NCBI GenBank assembly: GCA_013397935.1 | Contig: VZRN01005893.1 | Coordinates: forward strand, 1,163,902-1,227,901 | Length of the DNA: 64,000 nt | Direction: 5' to 3' | Origin: Dasyornis broadbenti | Lineage: Eukaryota > Chordata > Aves > Passeriformes > Dasyornithidae | Part shown: positions 14,501-25,010 of the stretch, piece by piece | Position numbering within the stretch: the stretch's first letter is position 1 | Layout of the letters: each line of letters starts with the position of its first letter | The notes under the pieces: generated by a model | Seen by the model: only the letters and a program-made list of their open reading frames with translations | What the model was told of the DNA's origin: nothing | The model's database searches: none | Program-made: the position numbers and the translations under genes

Positions 14501-15864
14501 TCTCTTTAAACTTAATTCATAGAGTAATAGAAAAGTGAGAACATTAATACATTTTGGCTACTCATTCACCTTTGACTGGAGGATCTGATAGCACCTGTGG
14601 CTGCGTAGGTGTATTTTTCTACTCTTGTTGATTATCTTCTAAAAGTTTCTGATAGAAACCACATCCTCTTACCCAGTATTGGGTGGTGTTTATTAAAGAT
14701 GCTGAGAGCATATAAAGAGCAGCCCTCCCCCCTAAAATTATCTGTTACAGACCTGCATGTCTATAACTCTCTCTGTGAATGAACTGTAAACATGACCTTT
14801 GCAAACCAGCAGTACTTTCCCAACTGAAAAGGTGTGTCAGCTGCATGATAGTGTGCTATATGATTTTGCAGAGCTTTGCACTTTCATCTGTGGGTAAAGC
14901 TAATTCAAAACATGATTGTCTTGATTTAGTAATAAACAGATCCTTTTTTCTTTGCCAGTACAGATAACTCTCCACAGAGATAAACATGTGACAACCAGAT
15001 CCTATTACTTTTAAATAACAACTTTAATATTCCGGCTCTGAAGGAGTGATCATCTTCAACACCAGGTGGAAACATCAAGAAAACTAATAGTTAAAATTCC
15101 CATTAATTCTGTCATTCTTTTCATTATCCATCTTTGAAGGATGTCATGTAAGTGCTATTAATGTTGAAGATTGTGAGATTTGAGGTGAGGGAAGGAATAA
15201 AAAAGCAAATAAGGCAATGCATCTTCTTTTCCCATTCCAAGAAAACTGGACTTGTTAACTCAGGAATTCCTTTTTTCTCAGTGTTAGCAGTAGAATTGGT
15301 ACTAAAGCAATAAATGCAGCAGAGTGTGAAGACACGCTTTATAAACAACCCTTAGGTACTTAAATGTCCTGGAAAAGAACAGCACGGTCAGTTCATTGAA
15401 ACCCACCAGGATTTGCGACATGAGAACAGGACTTTTCTGTTTAGTTGTGTATCTACAGGAATATTTATTTTTTCTATTAAGCACACAAAACTATTATAAA
15501 AGGAGCATGGGAAGAGTGTTTTGTCAAGACCTAATCACTCTCTCGTGGTTACTCTGAGGAAGTCCATTGCCTTTTTTTCAGGTTGATCTTGCATAGGTGA
15601 TATATGTATGAAAAGATAGTTATTTTTCTCTGTTGAAGTTGTGTCCAGCTGCCTTCAGCTGTTTTCTGACCCTATGCAAGAGTGAGCTGTGCCATAAAAT
15701 GACAGACAAGACACATAAGCCAGAAGGAAGCTATCCACCAACCTGTCCACGAACTTTCTAGTTTGCCTGGCTGGAGATGAGTCCCTCTGGCCCTGGTGGC
15801 TGGAATATTCATATCTTAGCAAATTTATTAAAATATAACATTAAAAAAACCAAACAACCCTCCT
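5519..15864. other. Unique AT-rich non-coding DNA, no gene found
   Basis: No coding exon, repeat family or RNA gene could be supported. Homopolymer tracts occur at about 9285-9312 (T-rich) and 9719-9735 (A). The stretches 7195-7310, 9945-10070 and 10180-10340 are compositionally complex, repeat-free and rich in homeodomain-like ATTA/TAAT words. That is the look of conserved non-coding elements, but conservation cannot be seen in one sequence. A perfect 12-bp palindrome, tttatgcataaa, is at 10052-10063. Confidence 0.55.
10052..10063. promoter_or_regulatory. 12-bp palindrome with POU/octamer-like core
   Basis: The sequence tttatgcataaa is its own reverse complement. The atgcat core with flanking A/T resembles dimeric POU-factor sites. 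It sits in a complex, repeat-free stretch (9945-10070). Binding is inference from the motif only; such 12-mers also arise by chance in AT-rich DNA. Confidence 0.25.
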
Positions 15865-15892
15865 CCCCTTGTGTCCCCCCCATCCCCTCCCC
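15865..15892 (-). other. G-quadruplex candidate (minus strand)
   Basis: On the plus strand four cytosine runs of 4, 7, 4 and 4 bases are separated by 6, 2 and 1 bases. The minus strand therefore satisfies the canonical intramolecular G-quadruplex pattern with four-guanine runs and short loops. An extra CCC at 15858-15860 lies just outside. Surrounding DNA is AT-rich, so the tract stands out. On the plus strand the tract ends in ccccag and would also look like a very strong pyrimidine tract plus splice acceptor, but no coding frame follows. Confidence 0.75.
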
Positions 15893-18800
15893 AGTTCTTC
15901 AGTCTTAATTCACTGGTGTTATTCTCACTGTGATCACATCTAAGTCTTGAGGAGAAGAGGCCCAACTTCACAAAATATTTAGGAGTTAAAGTCTGAGGTA
16001 AGTGCCGAGTAGCCTTTATATTTCTGAACGTCTCTGCAAATTGATTTCTATATAACAGTTCCACAATTTTGCTGTTTCTATTCAGAAGGATGTTGCTACA
16101 TGGCAAGCTTGGTTAGCTATTCCCTTCCACCATCCTACCAGGGTGCTCTTCATGTATAGTAAATGCAAATATATTTGTTACACTTTGAAAGTGAAGTTAT
16201 AGACCTTGAATTTCTGGGGTGTAGTCTTGCAGAGAGATAACAAAGAAAAGTAAATACACTGTCAAATCTCACCTTAATATATTTTTCAGATGTTTTGTCG
16301 GGTTTTTCCTCTGAATATAGTCTTTCAAAGACTATTGGCTATTTTAGTCTCTAAGATTTGAACTCATCACATCCAACTTTAAGATCCCAATTGAAGCAGG
16401 TAAGGTAGGAGACTGACAGGCCCTTGGCTCACTGGTGGTTGGTGAAGAGGCATTTTCGGAGAAAAATGACTTTAGGTAGACTGAAGCATGACCTGAGGTA
16501 CCCATCCACCATTTCTGGAGTGGGGATGTTACTATCCTGCTGTCAACCCAGATGAAAAATTTCACTGTCTTTCACATTTTCTCTCTGTGGCTCAGCATTT
16601 TTAACAAGACACCAGAGAAAGCAATTGTTTGACTAGCTTTTGGATATGTAACGTGCCTAATTCTATGAAGATGGTGAAAGATTCCAAAAATAGCCTTAAA
16701 AATTTTACAATGGTTGTTCCTAATATGTTAAAGATTAGTCAAATAAAGCTTTAAATATGTTTGTTGGAAGATAAGCTGTCTAGTGTTGGTCCAGCAGAGG
16801 AATTTAGGGTAATGATAATTAGAAAGCTTTCAGATGATGCAAGGATAATAAGGTTACTTTGATCAAGTGCAAAAACAAGGCGGTACAAAGAAGCCTAGCC
16901 ATAAGTGCATGATGTGAAATGATGAAGGGGAAAAAGGAATACATACTAATATGTACAAACTAAACAATCCTGATGAAACAAAGAAATGGAGAAGCAGGTC
17001 AGCTTTTGTTTTAAGGAGAATACTCTGCTTTGCTCCTACAGGGTTACAACTCTGTTTCCCTGAGATGCTTTGCTGTCACTCATGCCAGAGTTAAACAGGT
17101 TTATAGTTTATTCTGGTGAGAGAATATACCTGCCAGCTGCCCCAGCTTGCTGAGTACAAGTGTGCACTGTTGCACCCTATTGGAGGAAACTTAAGCACCA
17201 AGTTGTTCTCTCAGTTTTTCTTTATTCTCTCAATAGCATCCAGTGTATGGCACAAGCACTGCACAAAACCTCCTGTTCCCAGAAAGCACTTCTAAAGTCA
17301 TGTAAAACAAAACAATTCAGTGCAAGAATGGTGTATCCCCTTGCCATCTGAGCTCCACAGCTCTGCATCTTTCCTGCAAAATGTTTCTCCAGCTGTAGCA
17401 GGCACAAGGTTATAGATCAGGTTATTATTGCTTTCATGATATAGTTAACAAGGGTCTAATGAAAGCCAGTTTGTAATATTTGCTTAATAATGTTATCAGG
17501 TTAAAGTTTATTACAAAGAGGAGTGTGAGCAGGCTGATAAAGCACCTTTGGAATTAAGACGCATAGGTAGCTTGACAGAAGGGATACGCTAGTGCCACCT
17601 AATTCTTGCTCTGAACTTTTCATCCAGAAATATTAAAGCACTTGTAAAACACATATCAAGGTCACATGTGGAGATTTTGGAACTGGCAAAGACTGAAAAG
17701 CAACTGAGCTGTATCACTGATGAGATGAGACTGCACCAGATTAGCTTTGCTATGTTGATATGTCTGATAGCAATGGGAGGTACCACCAATGAACTACACC
17801 CTAAAAACACCTTCACTATGCACTTACGGAAGCCGAGGCATAGCCAAATGCTTTCCTTCAGCAGGACTAAATCTTCCCTTCCCAACCCTTGGTCCTGTGA
17901 TATGATGGTCAGACTAGCAGCACTCTCTTTTTGAAGAATATTAAAAGTTATTATATGGGGGTTACAGAGGTTTTCTAATAAAAAAAAGTTTATACTCATG
18001 CACCTTAGATACTAAAGGAGATTTTCATCTGGTTTAAGTGGATAGAACTGCTTGAATCTTAGATTCTAAAAAGTAAGTGCAACAAGGAGCTATGGAAGAA
18101 CTAGTCCATTTATTTATGTACTCTACCTGGTCTATGTTCTGTGATAGCATCATTCAAAGGACAGAAGTTGTCATAACCCAAAAAATTGTATTCAAATTAA
18201 TTTGATTTAAATGGATCATCTCTTATAGGATATGGTTCAAACTTTGTGTAGAAATATTTGTGGAACAGTTAAGTACATTCTGGACTAGATGTCAGTATAT
18301 CCTTTTTCATTGTGGAGTGGAGATGATGGCTTTGTAACATGCTCCCGTACTGCGGCACACAAACTTTGCTCTTTGAATTTTAATCAGTGAGACAGTACCA
18401 GAATACAAGACAAGCTAAACGAATTGTGTCCCACCAAAGAATCCAAAGAAGTTTATCCATTTCATAGGAATTTACTTAATTTAATAGAAATTGTGTGAAA
18501 TTTTTTTCTATTTTTACCTTTTTAATTAGCACCTTATATCTTTCCATTCTAGTAGTGTTCTGTGGCCCCTTCACTGTTTTCACCTGTGGGGTCTGTCCTG
18601 TCCTCATGGAAATTATCTTAAATCACCATTATGGGAACATGATTGAGATTCAGTGCAAGGTATAAAATGCCTGCCATGATATGGTTTTCCCATGATGTTA
18701 AGAGAGTCAGTCCTGCAACGCTTCCCACGGACAGAAAGTTTACTAGCAGAGCACAACATTGAAGGTCTTCAGTATTCACACTGAAACTTTACTATGATGA

Positions 18801-21800
18801 CATCAAAGGATTGAAAGACAGCCTAGGTGAAATAATAATCAGTCTGTTGGCTTTTTCTTCCTTTTTTAAAAGGGTAAATATTGATGATTTTGTTTTGCTC
18901 TTTTAAGTCATAGCAGCATTTGGAGATTATTCTGCTGCTGTTAAAGTCAATGGTGAATCTTGGACAGAGCCTGCCTGTTTCCTTCACATCAGCCATCAAA
19001 CAGCTCTCAGATGATAATAGCTGTCAGAAAACAACAACCTGAGCTGAATTTGAACCAGCAAAATTTTATGTAGTTGGTTTCCAATGCCACAAGTTGTTTT
19101 TTACCATGTTAAAACATAAATTTTATTGTAGAGCTCCAGAAAACTGTCCTTTCTGCATCCATTTTCCTGGGTAAAAAAATTTATATGCTTATTGCTGCTA
19201 TCCTGATATTAGCAAGGGGACTAATGACTAGTAATTGATTCCCTCCACTTGAGAATAGATATGCCTGTTGGCTGAACCCTCAGTGTTTTGTAGTAAAGCA
19301 CCAGAGATTAAAACAAACCACTCTATAAAATTACAGAATGACAAATTTGTCAACCAAAATGTCATGTCTAGTTTCAGTTTTTCTCCCTGTTTGTACTACC
19401 AAGATGTTAATAGCAGACTATTAGAGCAGTTGTTGTCTTCTGAAAGTGAGTTTTTGTACCAAGGCATTATTTATCTGTAACTGGACGATACAGTTTCTGG
19501 ATATAGATAAGCAAAAGAAATCTTATCAGATTGTCTCTATAAATTTAAAAATTAAATAATTATACTAGGATCCTGTAGTAATATTGAATGGGTAAGTGTA
19601 CTAACCCAGTTAAAGATATTGAAATCACATGGATCAAAATGGTAATTAGAGCAGGTCTTGTGTCAGCTTGATAAAGTATTTAGTGTCTAACTTTTGGTAG
19701 TGTTTTCCATAGTGATTGTTCCCTACAATGAACAGAATAAAAAGCTTTTGAGAAAACAGTAGTGGATAGCATTTACTGCTTTGATCATAGCAAACCGACT
19801 GCACTGAGTTCAGTGCCCTCAAGAATTTATTAATCAAACATTTTATGTTGTACATTTACAGGGCAATTTAGCCATCAAATGATAAAACATCTAAAACAAA
19901 ATGGAGATTTGCAGTAACAAGTAGAATGTCAATATATTCACAATCAAGCTGTCTTCCCAGCAAGATTCTCAATGGGAAAAGCATTTATAAAAGGGGTGCC
20001 ATAGGCAAAATTCTCATTAATGAGGTTAATTCAGTTCATGTGTTGAAATTTAAATTATGTGGAATGTTCAGATTAATTCAAACAAACATTAATACAGAAA
20101 GAAAAATGCAATATAAATACAAGTGAGTCAATATTAGTTTCATTTTGATGGAACAAATATCAGAAATATTGGAAAATCAAACTGGCAGTCCTTGCCTTCC
20201 AGGGCTTTTTAAAAGCAATATGTTGAAGGACTGCATTGTCTCCACAAAAATCTGTTACAGATTTTAAAGAAAAGCATGCAATTTGCCACGTCATTTTTGT
20301 TGTCTTTTTTAAAAATTTGCATATATTCAGTAATCTCCTGACATGTCTCAGCTAAAATTATAGCCATATTGTTGTCAAATTGAAAGAAATTAGACATGTT
20401 ATAAATTAGAAATGTCTCTCGCACCAGTTCTCTTCCTAATGGGATTCAGCTGAAGCTTTCGGTGTAGATGAAAATGGTGTGTGAGGCAGACAGCAAATAC
20501 AGCTCAGCAGAACTTATTCTGCTTCTACCTTTTGCAAGAGTCTAATGGTCCTGAATTCAGAGAGTTTGGGGAAGGCTTTACCATTTGGCATTTTGCAATT
20601 TGTCCTGTGGGGCACTGGGGAATTAAATGTACCTCCCCTTTAGGCTAGATGGATTTTAGAGGATGACTGACATCTGGTGTTGAGGGAATGGACACTTGCT
20701 TTTCCATGGTGATAGTAAGCTGTTCCAGCTGGAAGGGTTGTTGGGTCGGATGGCAAGGAGCAGCAGATGAATTCCAAGGCAGGCTGATCATCTTACAGCT
20801 GAGTGAGCAGTGCATACTGTGCTGGACAGTTTGAGGTCTTTTCTAAGAATGTTAGGGAGGATTTAAACACTGTGTATGACAAAGGCTTTAAAATATCCAC
20901 AGGGTATGGAATTGAGAGAATATTAAGTGATCAGTCATTATTGATTCTATATTCTATGATGCCATGATCCCAAATATCACAGCATGAGGCATTAGAGTAA
21001 GTCTGAGCTTTCTAGAGGATAACATTGTGAAGCATATTTGCTGATTAGTTATCTTTGCTATTAATCTGAATTAAGACCTCAGAGGGTGTTATTCCCTTCA
21101 CCACCAGACCACATATATCACAATATCAATGTGAAATATCAGATGTCAGTCACCAGTTATTAGGTATAGGTTATGGCCATATTGTATCTCATGTCAAACA
21201 GCAGGTTTACTTTGGAGGGTTGTGGGCATAGGACAGCAGATGGTGTAGACATAAATGTGTCCAAACTGCTCTTCCAGCAACTGATGTATACAAACCCACT
21301 CTGTTAACAGGCTGACAACAAAACTATTTGTGTGCATTTGTTTAAGTCAGCCTTTGTCTTAAAATGTGCATGTTTTCATCTTAGATAATTTTCATTTCCC
21401 CTGGAAGAAGAGCACATCATCTCTGAAGATTTGTCAAGTCTGAAGTGTCACTGTAGAATTGCATTTCTTCAACACCGCAGCACAGGTCAGACACCTCTGA
21501 ACTAGCCACTCAAGTGAGAGAAATCACTTCAAAGTTCAGAAAGGTGCTTTCATTATCATCCTCATAATATGTACACACAAAAAGTAAGTGATACTACAGA
21601 AATCCAATAGTCCCCTCCATTACATGTATACTCACTGTGAAAATATATGCAGAATTGTATATAGACATCTGAAAATGTGCCATGTAATAAGCAAATAGCT
21701 TAAATACCAGACAGGGAAAAACAGACCAGCAATTCAGAAACAATGACCAAAAGTAATTGTTACAAGTAAGACTAATGAATTGCAGAATAAGGAAGAATCC

Positions 21801-23027
21801 AGATGCAGATATATGTTTTTTAAATGAAGATGAAAGTGTAATTTAACTGTAATTTAACACAAAAATTGGAAGGGGAGAAATACAAGAGAAAAGACAGTAA
21901 TGCTTTAAGAGTCCAAGAAACATTTGAAAAGTAGGTTACTTTCAACACATTGTAGAATCAATATCTGGAAGTGAAGAAGAGGAAAAATCATCAAAAAGCT
22001 GTGCATCTGCTCTAAGACAGTCTCCTGGACTTTCTCCTTAAGGCAATGGAGATAAGGACAGGAGCCTTCAGAGGATTGATTATCCCTTCCTAAGACAGCT
22101 TTACCAATAGGTGAAACTAATCGTTCTCCAGGGGTGTCCATCTCTGTTTATTGATGATAGAAGGAGATTACATAGGTAGTCAGACTGAAAACTATTTTTT
22201 CTGTGAAATTTGGCTCAAGTCAGAGAATACAAGCAGTCACTAATGAAACATAAACATCTAAAAGAAAATCCATGTTTTGGCCATTCCAGATCTTCCAGTC
22301 CAACTTTTGACTGAATATTTTAATGATATGTTTACAAGCAAGCTTTCATGTGCTCTTTGAGTCTTCCTCCTGTAATTTCCATATTCTAATTATTGTAATT
22401 ATAGTCAATATGCACACTAATGCAATCCTAAAAGTGCTTTTGATGTGCATCTATTTCATAACATTTCTAAGATTTTATACTTCTCTGAAGCAAATGGTTG
22501 TGGGACTAACATCAATTTGCATTACTATGGACAATTGAATCATAACCAAGCTCAATGTCAAATTCTTCTCCTTGTGTCTGAGAAGACTACTGTTCTTGAT
22601 GTGTCTAACACCTGCTACCTCCAGCTTGAGGGTAAAAGGATAAGTGAATGGACTTGATTTCATTTCTCAGCCTGCAGTATATCGGAGCAAAAATTAATGC
22701 AGAAGTTGAGGAGGATGTCTGCTGTGACTTTCATTTTCTAAATTAAACTTAGCCAGCCAGCATTTTGGTAATGAGTGATTTAGGAGAGCACACAGGAAGG
22801 ATAAAAGCAGCAATGATATGATGCACTGCAGTTTTACATTGTCCATCTTAACAGTGAGATTGGCAAAATTTTAATCTTCTGATCACAGAATCCTGAACAT
22901 GTGGAATTGCATCTACCATCCTATAAATATTTTGTCTTGTTACAGGAAGTAGCTCAGTTTAAATTCATTCTGGGGACATGAAAACCTCTTGGTGCCTGTA
23001 TAAACAGTACCTCTTGCTCTTTATTTT
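15893..23027. other. Unique AT-rich non-coding DNA, no gene found
   Basis: No recognised exon or repeat. Two overlapping open frames on opposite strands occupy about 17589-17999 (136 codons minus, 88 codons plus). Neither resembles a known family, and no splice-site pair frames them convincingly. The stretch 18930-18975 (contains aaagtcaatggtgaatc) weakly resembles the tail of ancient amniote repeats. The stretch 16800-16950 faintly recalls LINE-derived sequence (tcagatgatgcaagg), but too weakly to call. Confidence 0.5.
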
Positions 23028-24130
23028 CATAGAATTATATGATGATTCAGCTGAAAGGGACTTCTGGAGGTCTCCAAGGCAATCTCCTGTTCAAAGCAGA
23101 GTAAGCTATGAGACCAGGCCAGGTGGCAGAAGGCTTTACCCACTCAGGCCTTTAAAACTTCCAAGCTTTCCAGACAACCTGCTTGACTGCTTGATTGTCC
23201 TTGTGGTGAATAATTTTCCTTATATTCATACTGAATCTCTTTTATTGCAATTTGTGCTTGTTGTTTTTTAGTCTTCCACCATGCACCTCAGGTCTTCTTG
23301 ACAACCTCCCAATAGGTACTGGGGGGCTGCTGTTAGCCCCCCCCTGAAGCTGTGTCTTTTCAAGGGCCCACGATGCACAAACCCAGTACCCTCAGCCTCA
23401 CTCACAGGGTTAATGATCCAGCCCTGGCCAGATTGGTTGTGTTCACTGTACTCAGTTTTACAATATCTTCCTTTTATTAAGGGCCCTAAGCAATATGCAG
23501 TGCCTAGGTACAGTCTAACATGTACTGATCAGAGCAGGATAACCCTTTTCTGCCAGGGTACACAGCTGGCCAATGCCCACCTTGTGCTCAGCAGCACTCC
23601 CAAGTCCTGTTAACACTGACGTTTCAAGGCCTTGAGTACATCAAGAGTTTAACTGCCCTGCCCAGCGCCCTTTGGGAACCCCAGCCACTCTTCCTGTCTA
23701 GGACCTGATTTCAGCCCAGTCAGGCTCTGCCAGTCCCTGTAGTGAGACCACAGCAGTGCCAAGCTCCAGCCCTTCCTCTGATCCTTTGCTGCTTGGCTGG
23801 AGCCCCCAGCTGTGCGCTGGCCCCAGTTCATTTGCTGTGTCGGACTCTGTCAGCGGACCCCGTTACCACCTCCATGGGACTGTTCCACATGGGAGAGGGC
23901 ACGGCCAGTACTGGGCCACCCTCAGCTCCAGCTCCCTGGCCCTGGGGTTGCTGCTGGGCCACACTGCTTCTTGACAAGGTACATCCCTGCCAGGCAGCCC
24001 TGGCTTGTATTCCTGCCAAGGTTTCTTCCCGGATCCAGGACTTTGCATTTGTCCTCGCTGAATTTCACAAGGCTCCTGGTGGCCCACTCCTCCAACCTGG
24101 CTAGATCTCTCTGAATGGCAGCCTTGCCAT
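23028..24130 (-). mobile_element. CR1 LINE fragment, minus strand, old and interrupted
   Basis: Read on the minus strand this is the 3' part of a CR1 non-LTR retrotransposon, the dominant LINE of birds. The 3' tail is at 23028-23060 (catagaattatatgatgatt). Recognisable CR1 3' segments continue through 23130-23340 and 23360-23610 (gttttacaatatcttcc; ctgccagggtacacagctgg; actcccaagtcctg). The 5'-most piece, about 24020-24128, encodes on the minus strand IQRDLARLEEWATRSLVKF, matching the CR1 ORF2 segment just after the reverse-transcriptase catalytic motif. The copy is 5' truncated, has many substitutions and small indels, and has no intact ORF. Between the piece ending near 23615 and that starting near 24020 there is far more sequence than the usual 80 or so bases, and it is GC-rich. 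No target-site duplication is expected for CR1. Confidence 0.88.
23620..24015. other. GC-rich block inside the CR1 fragment, origin unresolved
   Basis: This block is clearly more GC-rich than the rest of the window (for example ccctggccctggggttgctg) and sits between two recognisable CR1 pieces. Some words near 23990-24030 (ttcctgccaagg) still look CR1-like, so the boundaries are approximate. It may be an insertion of another repeat, a divergent CR1 subfamily segment, or a local duplication. Open frames of 60-120 codons on both strands across it reflect GC richness and CR1 remnants rather than genes. Confidence 0.5.
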
Positions 24131-24877
24131 TTTCCTTCATAATATATGTATGCAAACGATACACATATATACATAAATGCATCACTGCCCTACATTTTAG
24201 AGTATCAAAATGGTTTAAAGGATCTGTCACCCTTCATGTCTATATACGCTTCTAAAAGAAGTACAGTGCTAATGAAATTCTGTACAATAACTGTGCTGTC
24301 TACTGTGTTTGACGTGTAAAAAATAACTCTCCTAATTCTCAAGTGAATAATGTCCTCCCAGTTCTCAGTTCTGTAAAGAAGAACAAAACCTACTACAATG
24401 TTACATTGGTTCACACTTTTTAAAAGTAGAATAAATAATTAAACAGTTGCAATATTTACTGACATTTGTAGGTGTCTTGTAAGTATCATAAATTGTTGAA
24501 GCTAGATTTAACTCCAGCATTTGGTTAAGAACCCAGTGAATTTTTACTTTATGGCAATGAATTTCTGCACCATTTTGGCAGTAGGCTCTTCTACTTGGAA
24601 AATGATTTGTGACTCCTATGGCAGGAGATGTTTTCCAATGATATTAAACAAGTCCTATTTTAGAGTTTCTGGATGCGGCTGAAGCATTATTTTTAGAAAG
24701 ATCATATTCTGGGCACGGAGTGTTATATAACTTCATATATTCTTTTTAGTTATCTAGAGAGATCAGGTCAAAGACATAGAGTTGACTTCACTTTCCTAAA
24801 GGTTTGCTTATTACTTTCTTGTAATATAAATTTTTTTTATATTCTTTGTAAATATCTGAAATATCAACCTTTTTTTT
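24131..24877. other. Unique AT-rich non-coding DNA, no gene found
   Basis: Nothing recognised. A short TA-rich stretch (atacacatatatacataaatg) follows the CR1 end at about 24160-24180. The segment ends in a poly-T run that leads into the assembly gap. Confidence 0.55.
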
Positions 24878-24895
24878 NNNNNNNNNNNNNNNNNN
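24878..24895. other. Assembly gap (18 N) inside a poly-T tract
   Basis: Eighteen undetermined bases are flanked on both sides by T runs (eight T before, five T after). The gap therefore most likely lies in a homopolymer that could not be read or sized. The true length is unknown. Confidence 0.98.
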
Positions 24896-24964
24896 TTTTT
24901 CCTGGATTGCGAATGAAACCTTTCTAAATGGTCACAAGAACTGGTGAACTTCTCACAAAAGAAA

Positions 24965-25010
24965 TATTACAGAATCACAGAATATACCAGGTTGGAAGGG
25001 ATGCACAAAC
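24965..25010 (-). mobile_element. CR1 3'-tail fragment, minus strand
   Basis: The words acagaatcacagaatatacc and aggttggaaggg are the reverse complement of the CR1 3' end (tail repeats preceded by ccttccaacc). Similarity fades after about 25010, so this is a severely 5'-truncated or decayed copy. The adjoining 88-codon open frame on the plus strand begins upstream of this tail and is not credible as a gene. Confidence 0.75.

Noticed and set aside
20925..20965. gattctatattctatgatg as a CR1 tail
   Set aside because: Tail-like octamers are present but the preceding sequence has no CR1 similarity I can defend.
23649..24230. Cluster of open frames of 60-120 codons on both strands
   Set aside because: They come from CR1 reverse-transcriptase remnants and the GC-rich block; frames are broken and overlap each other.
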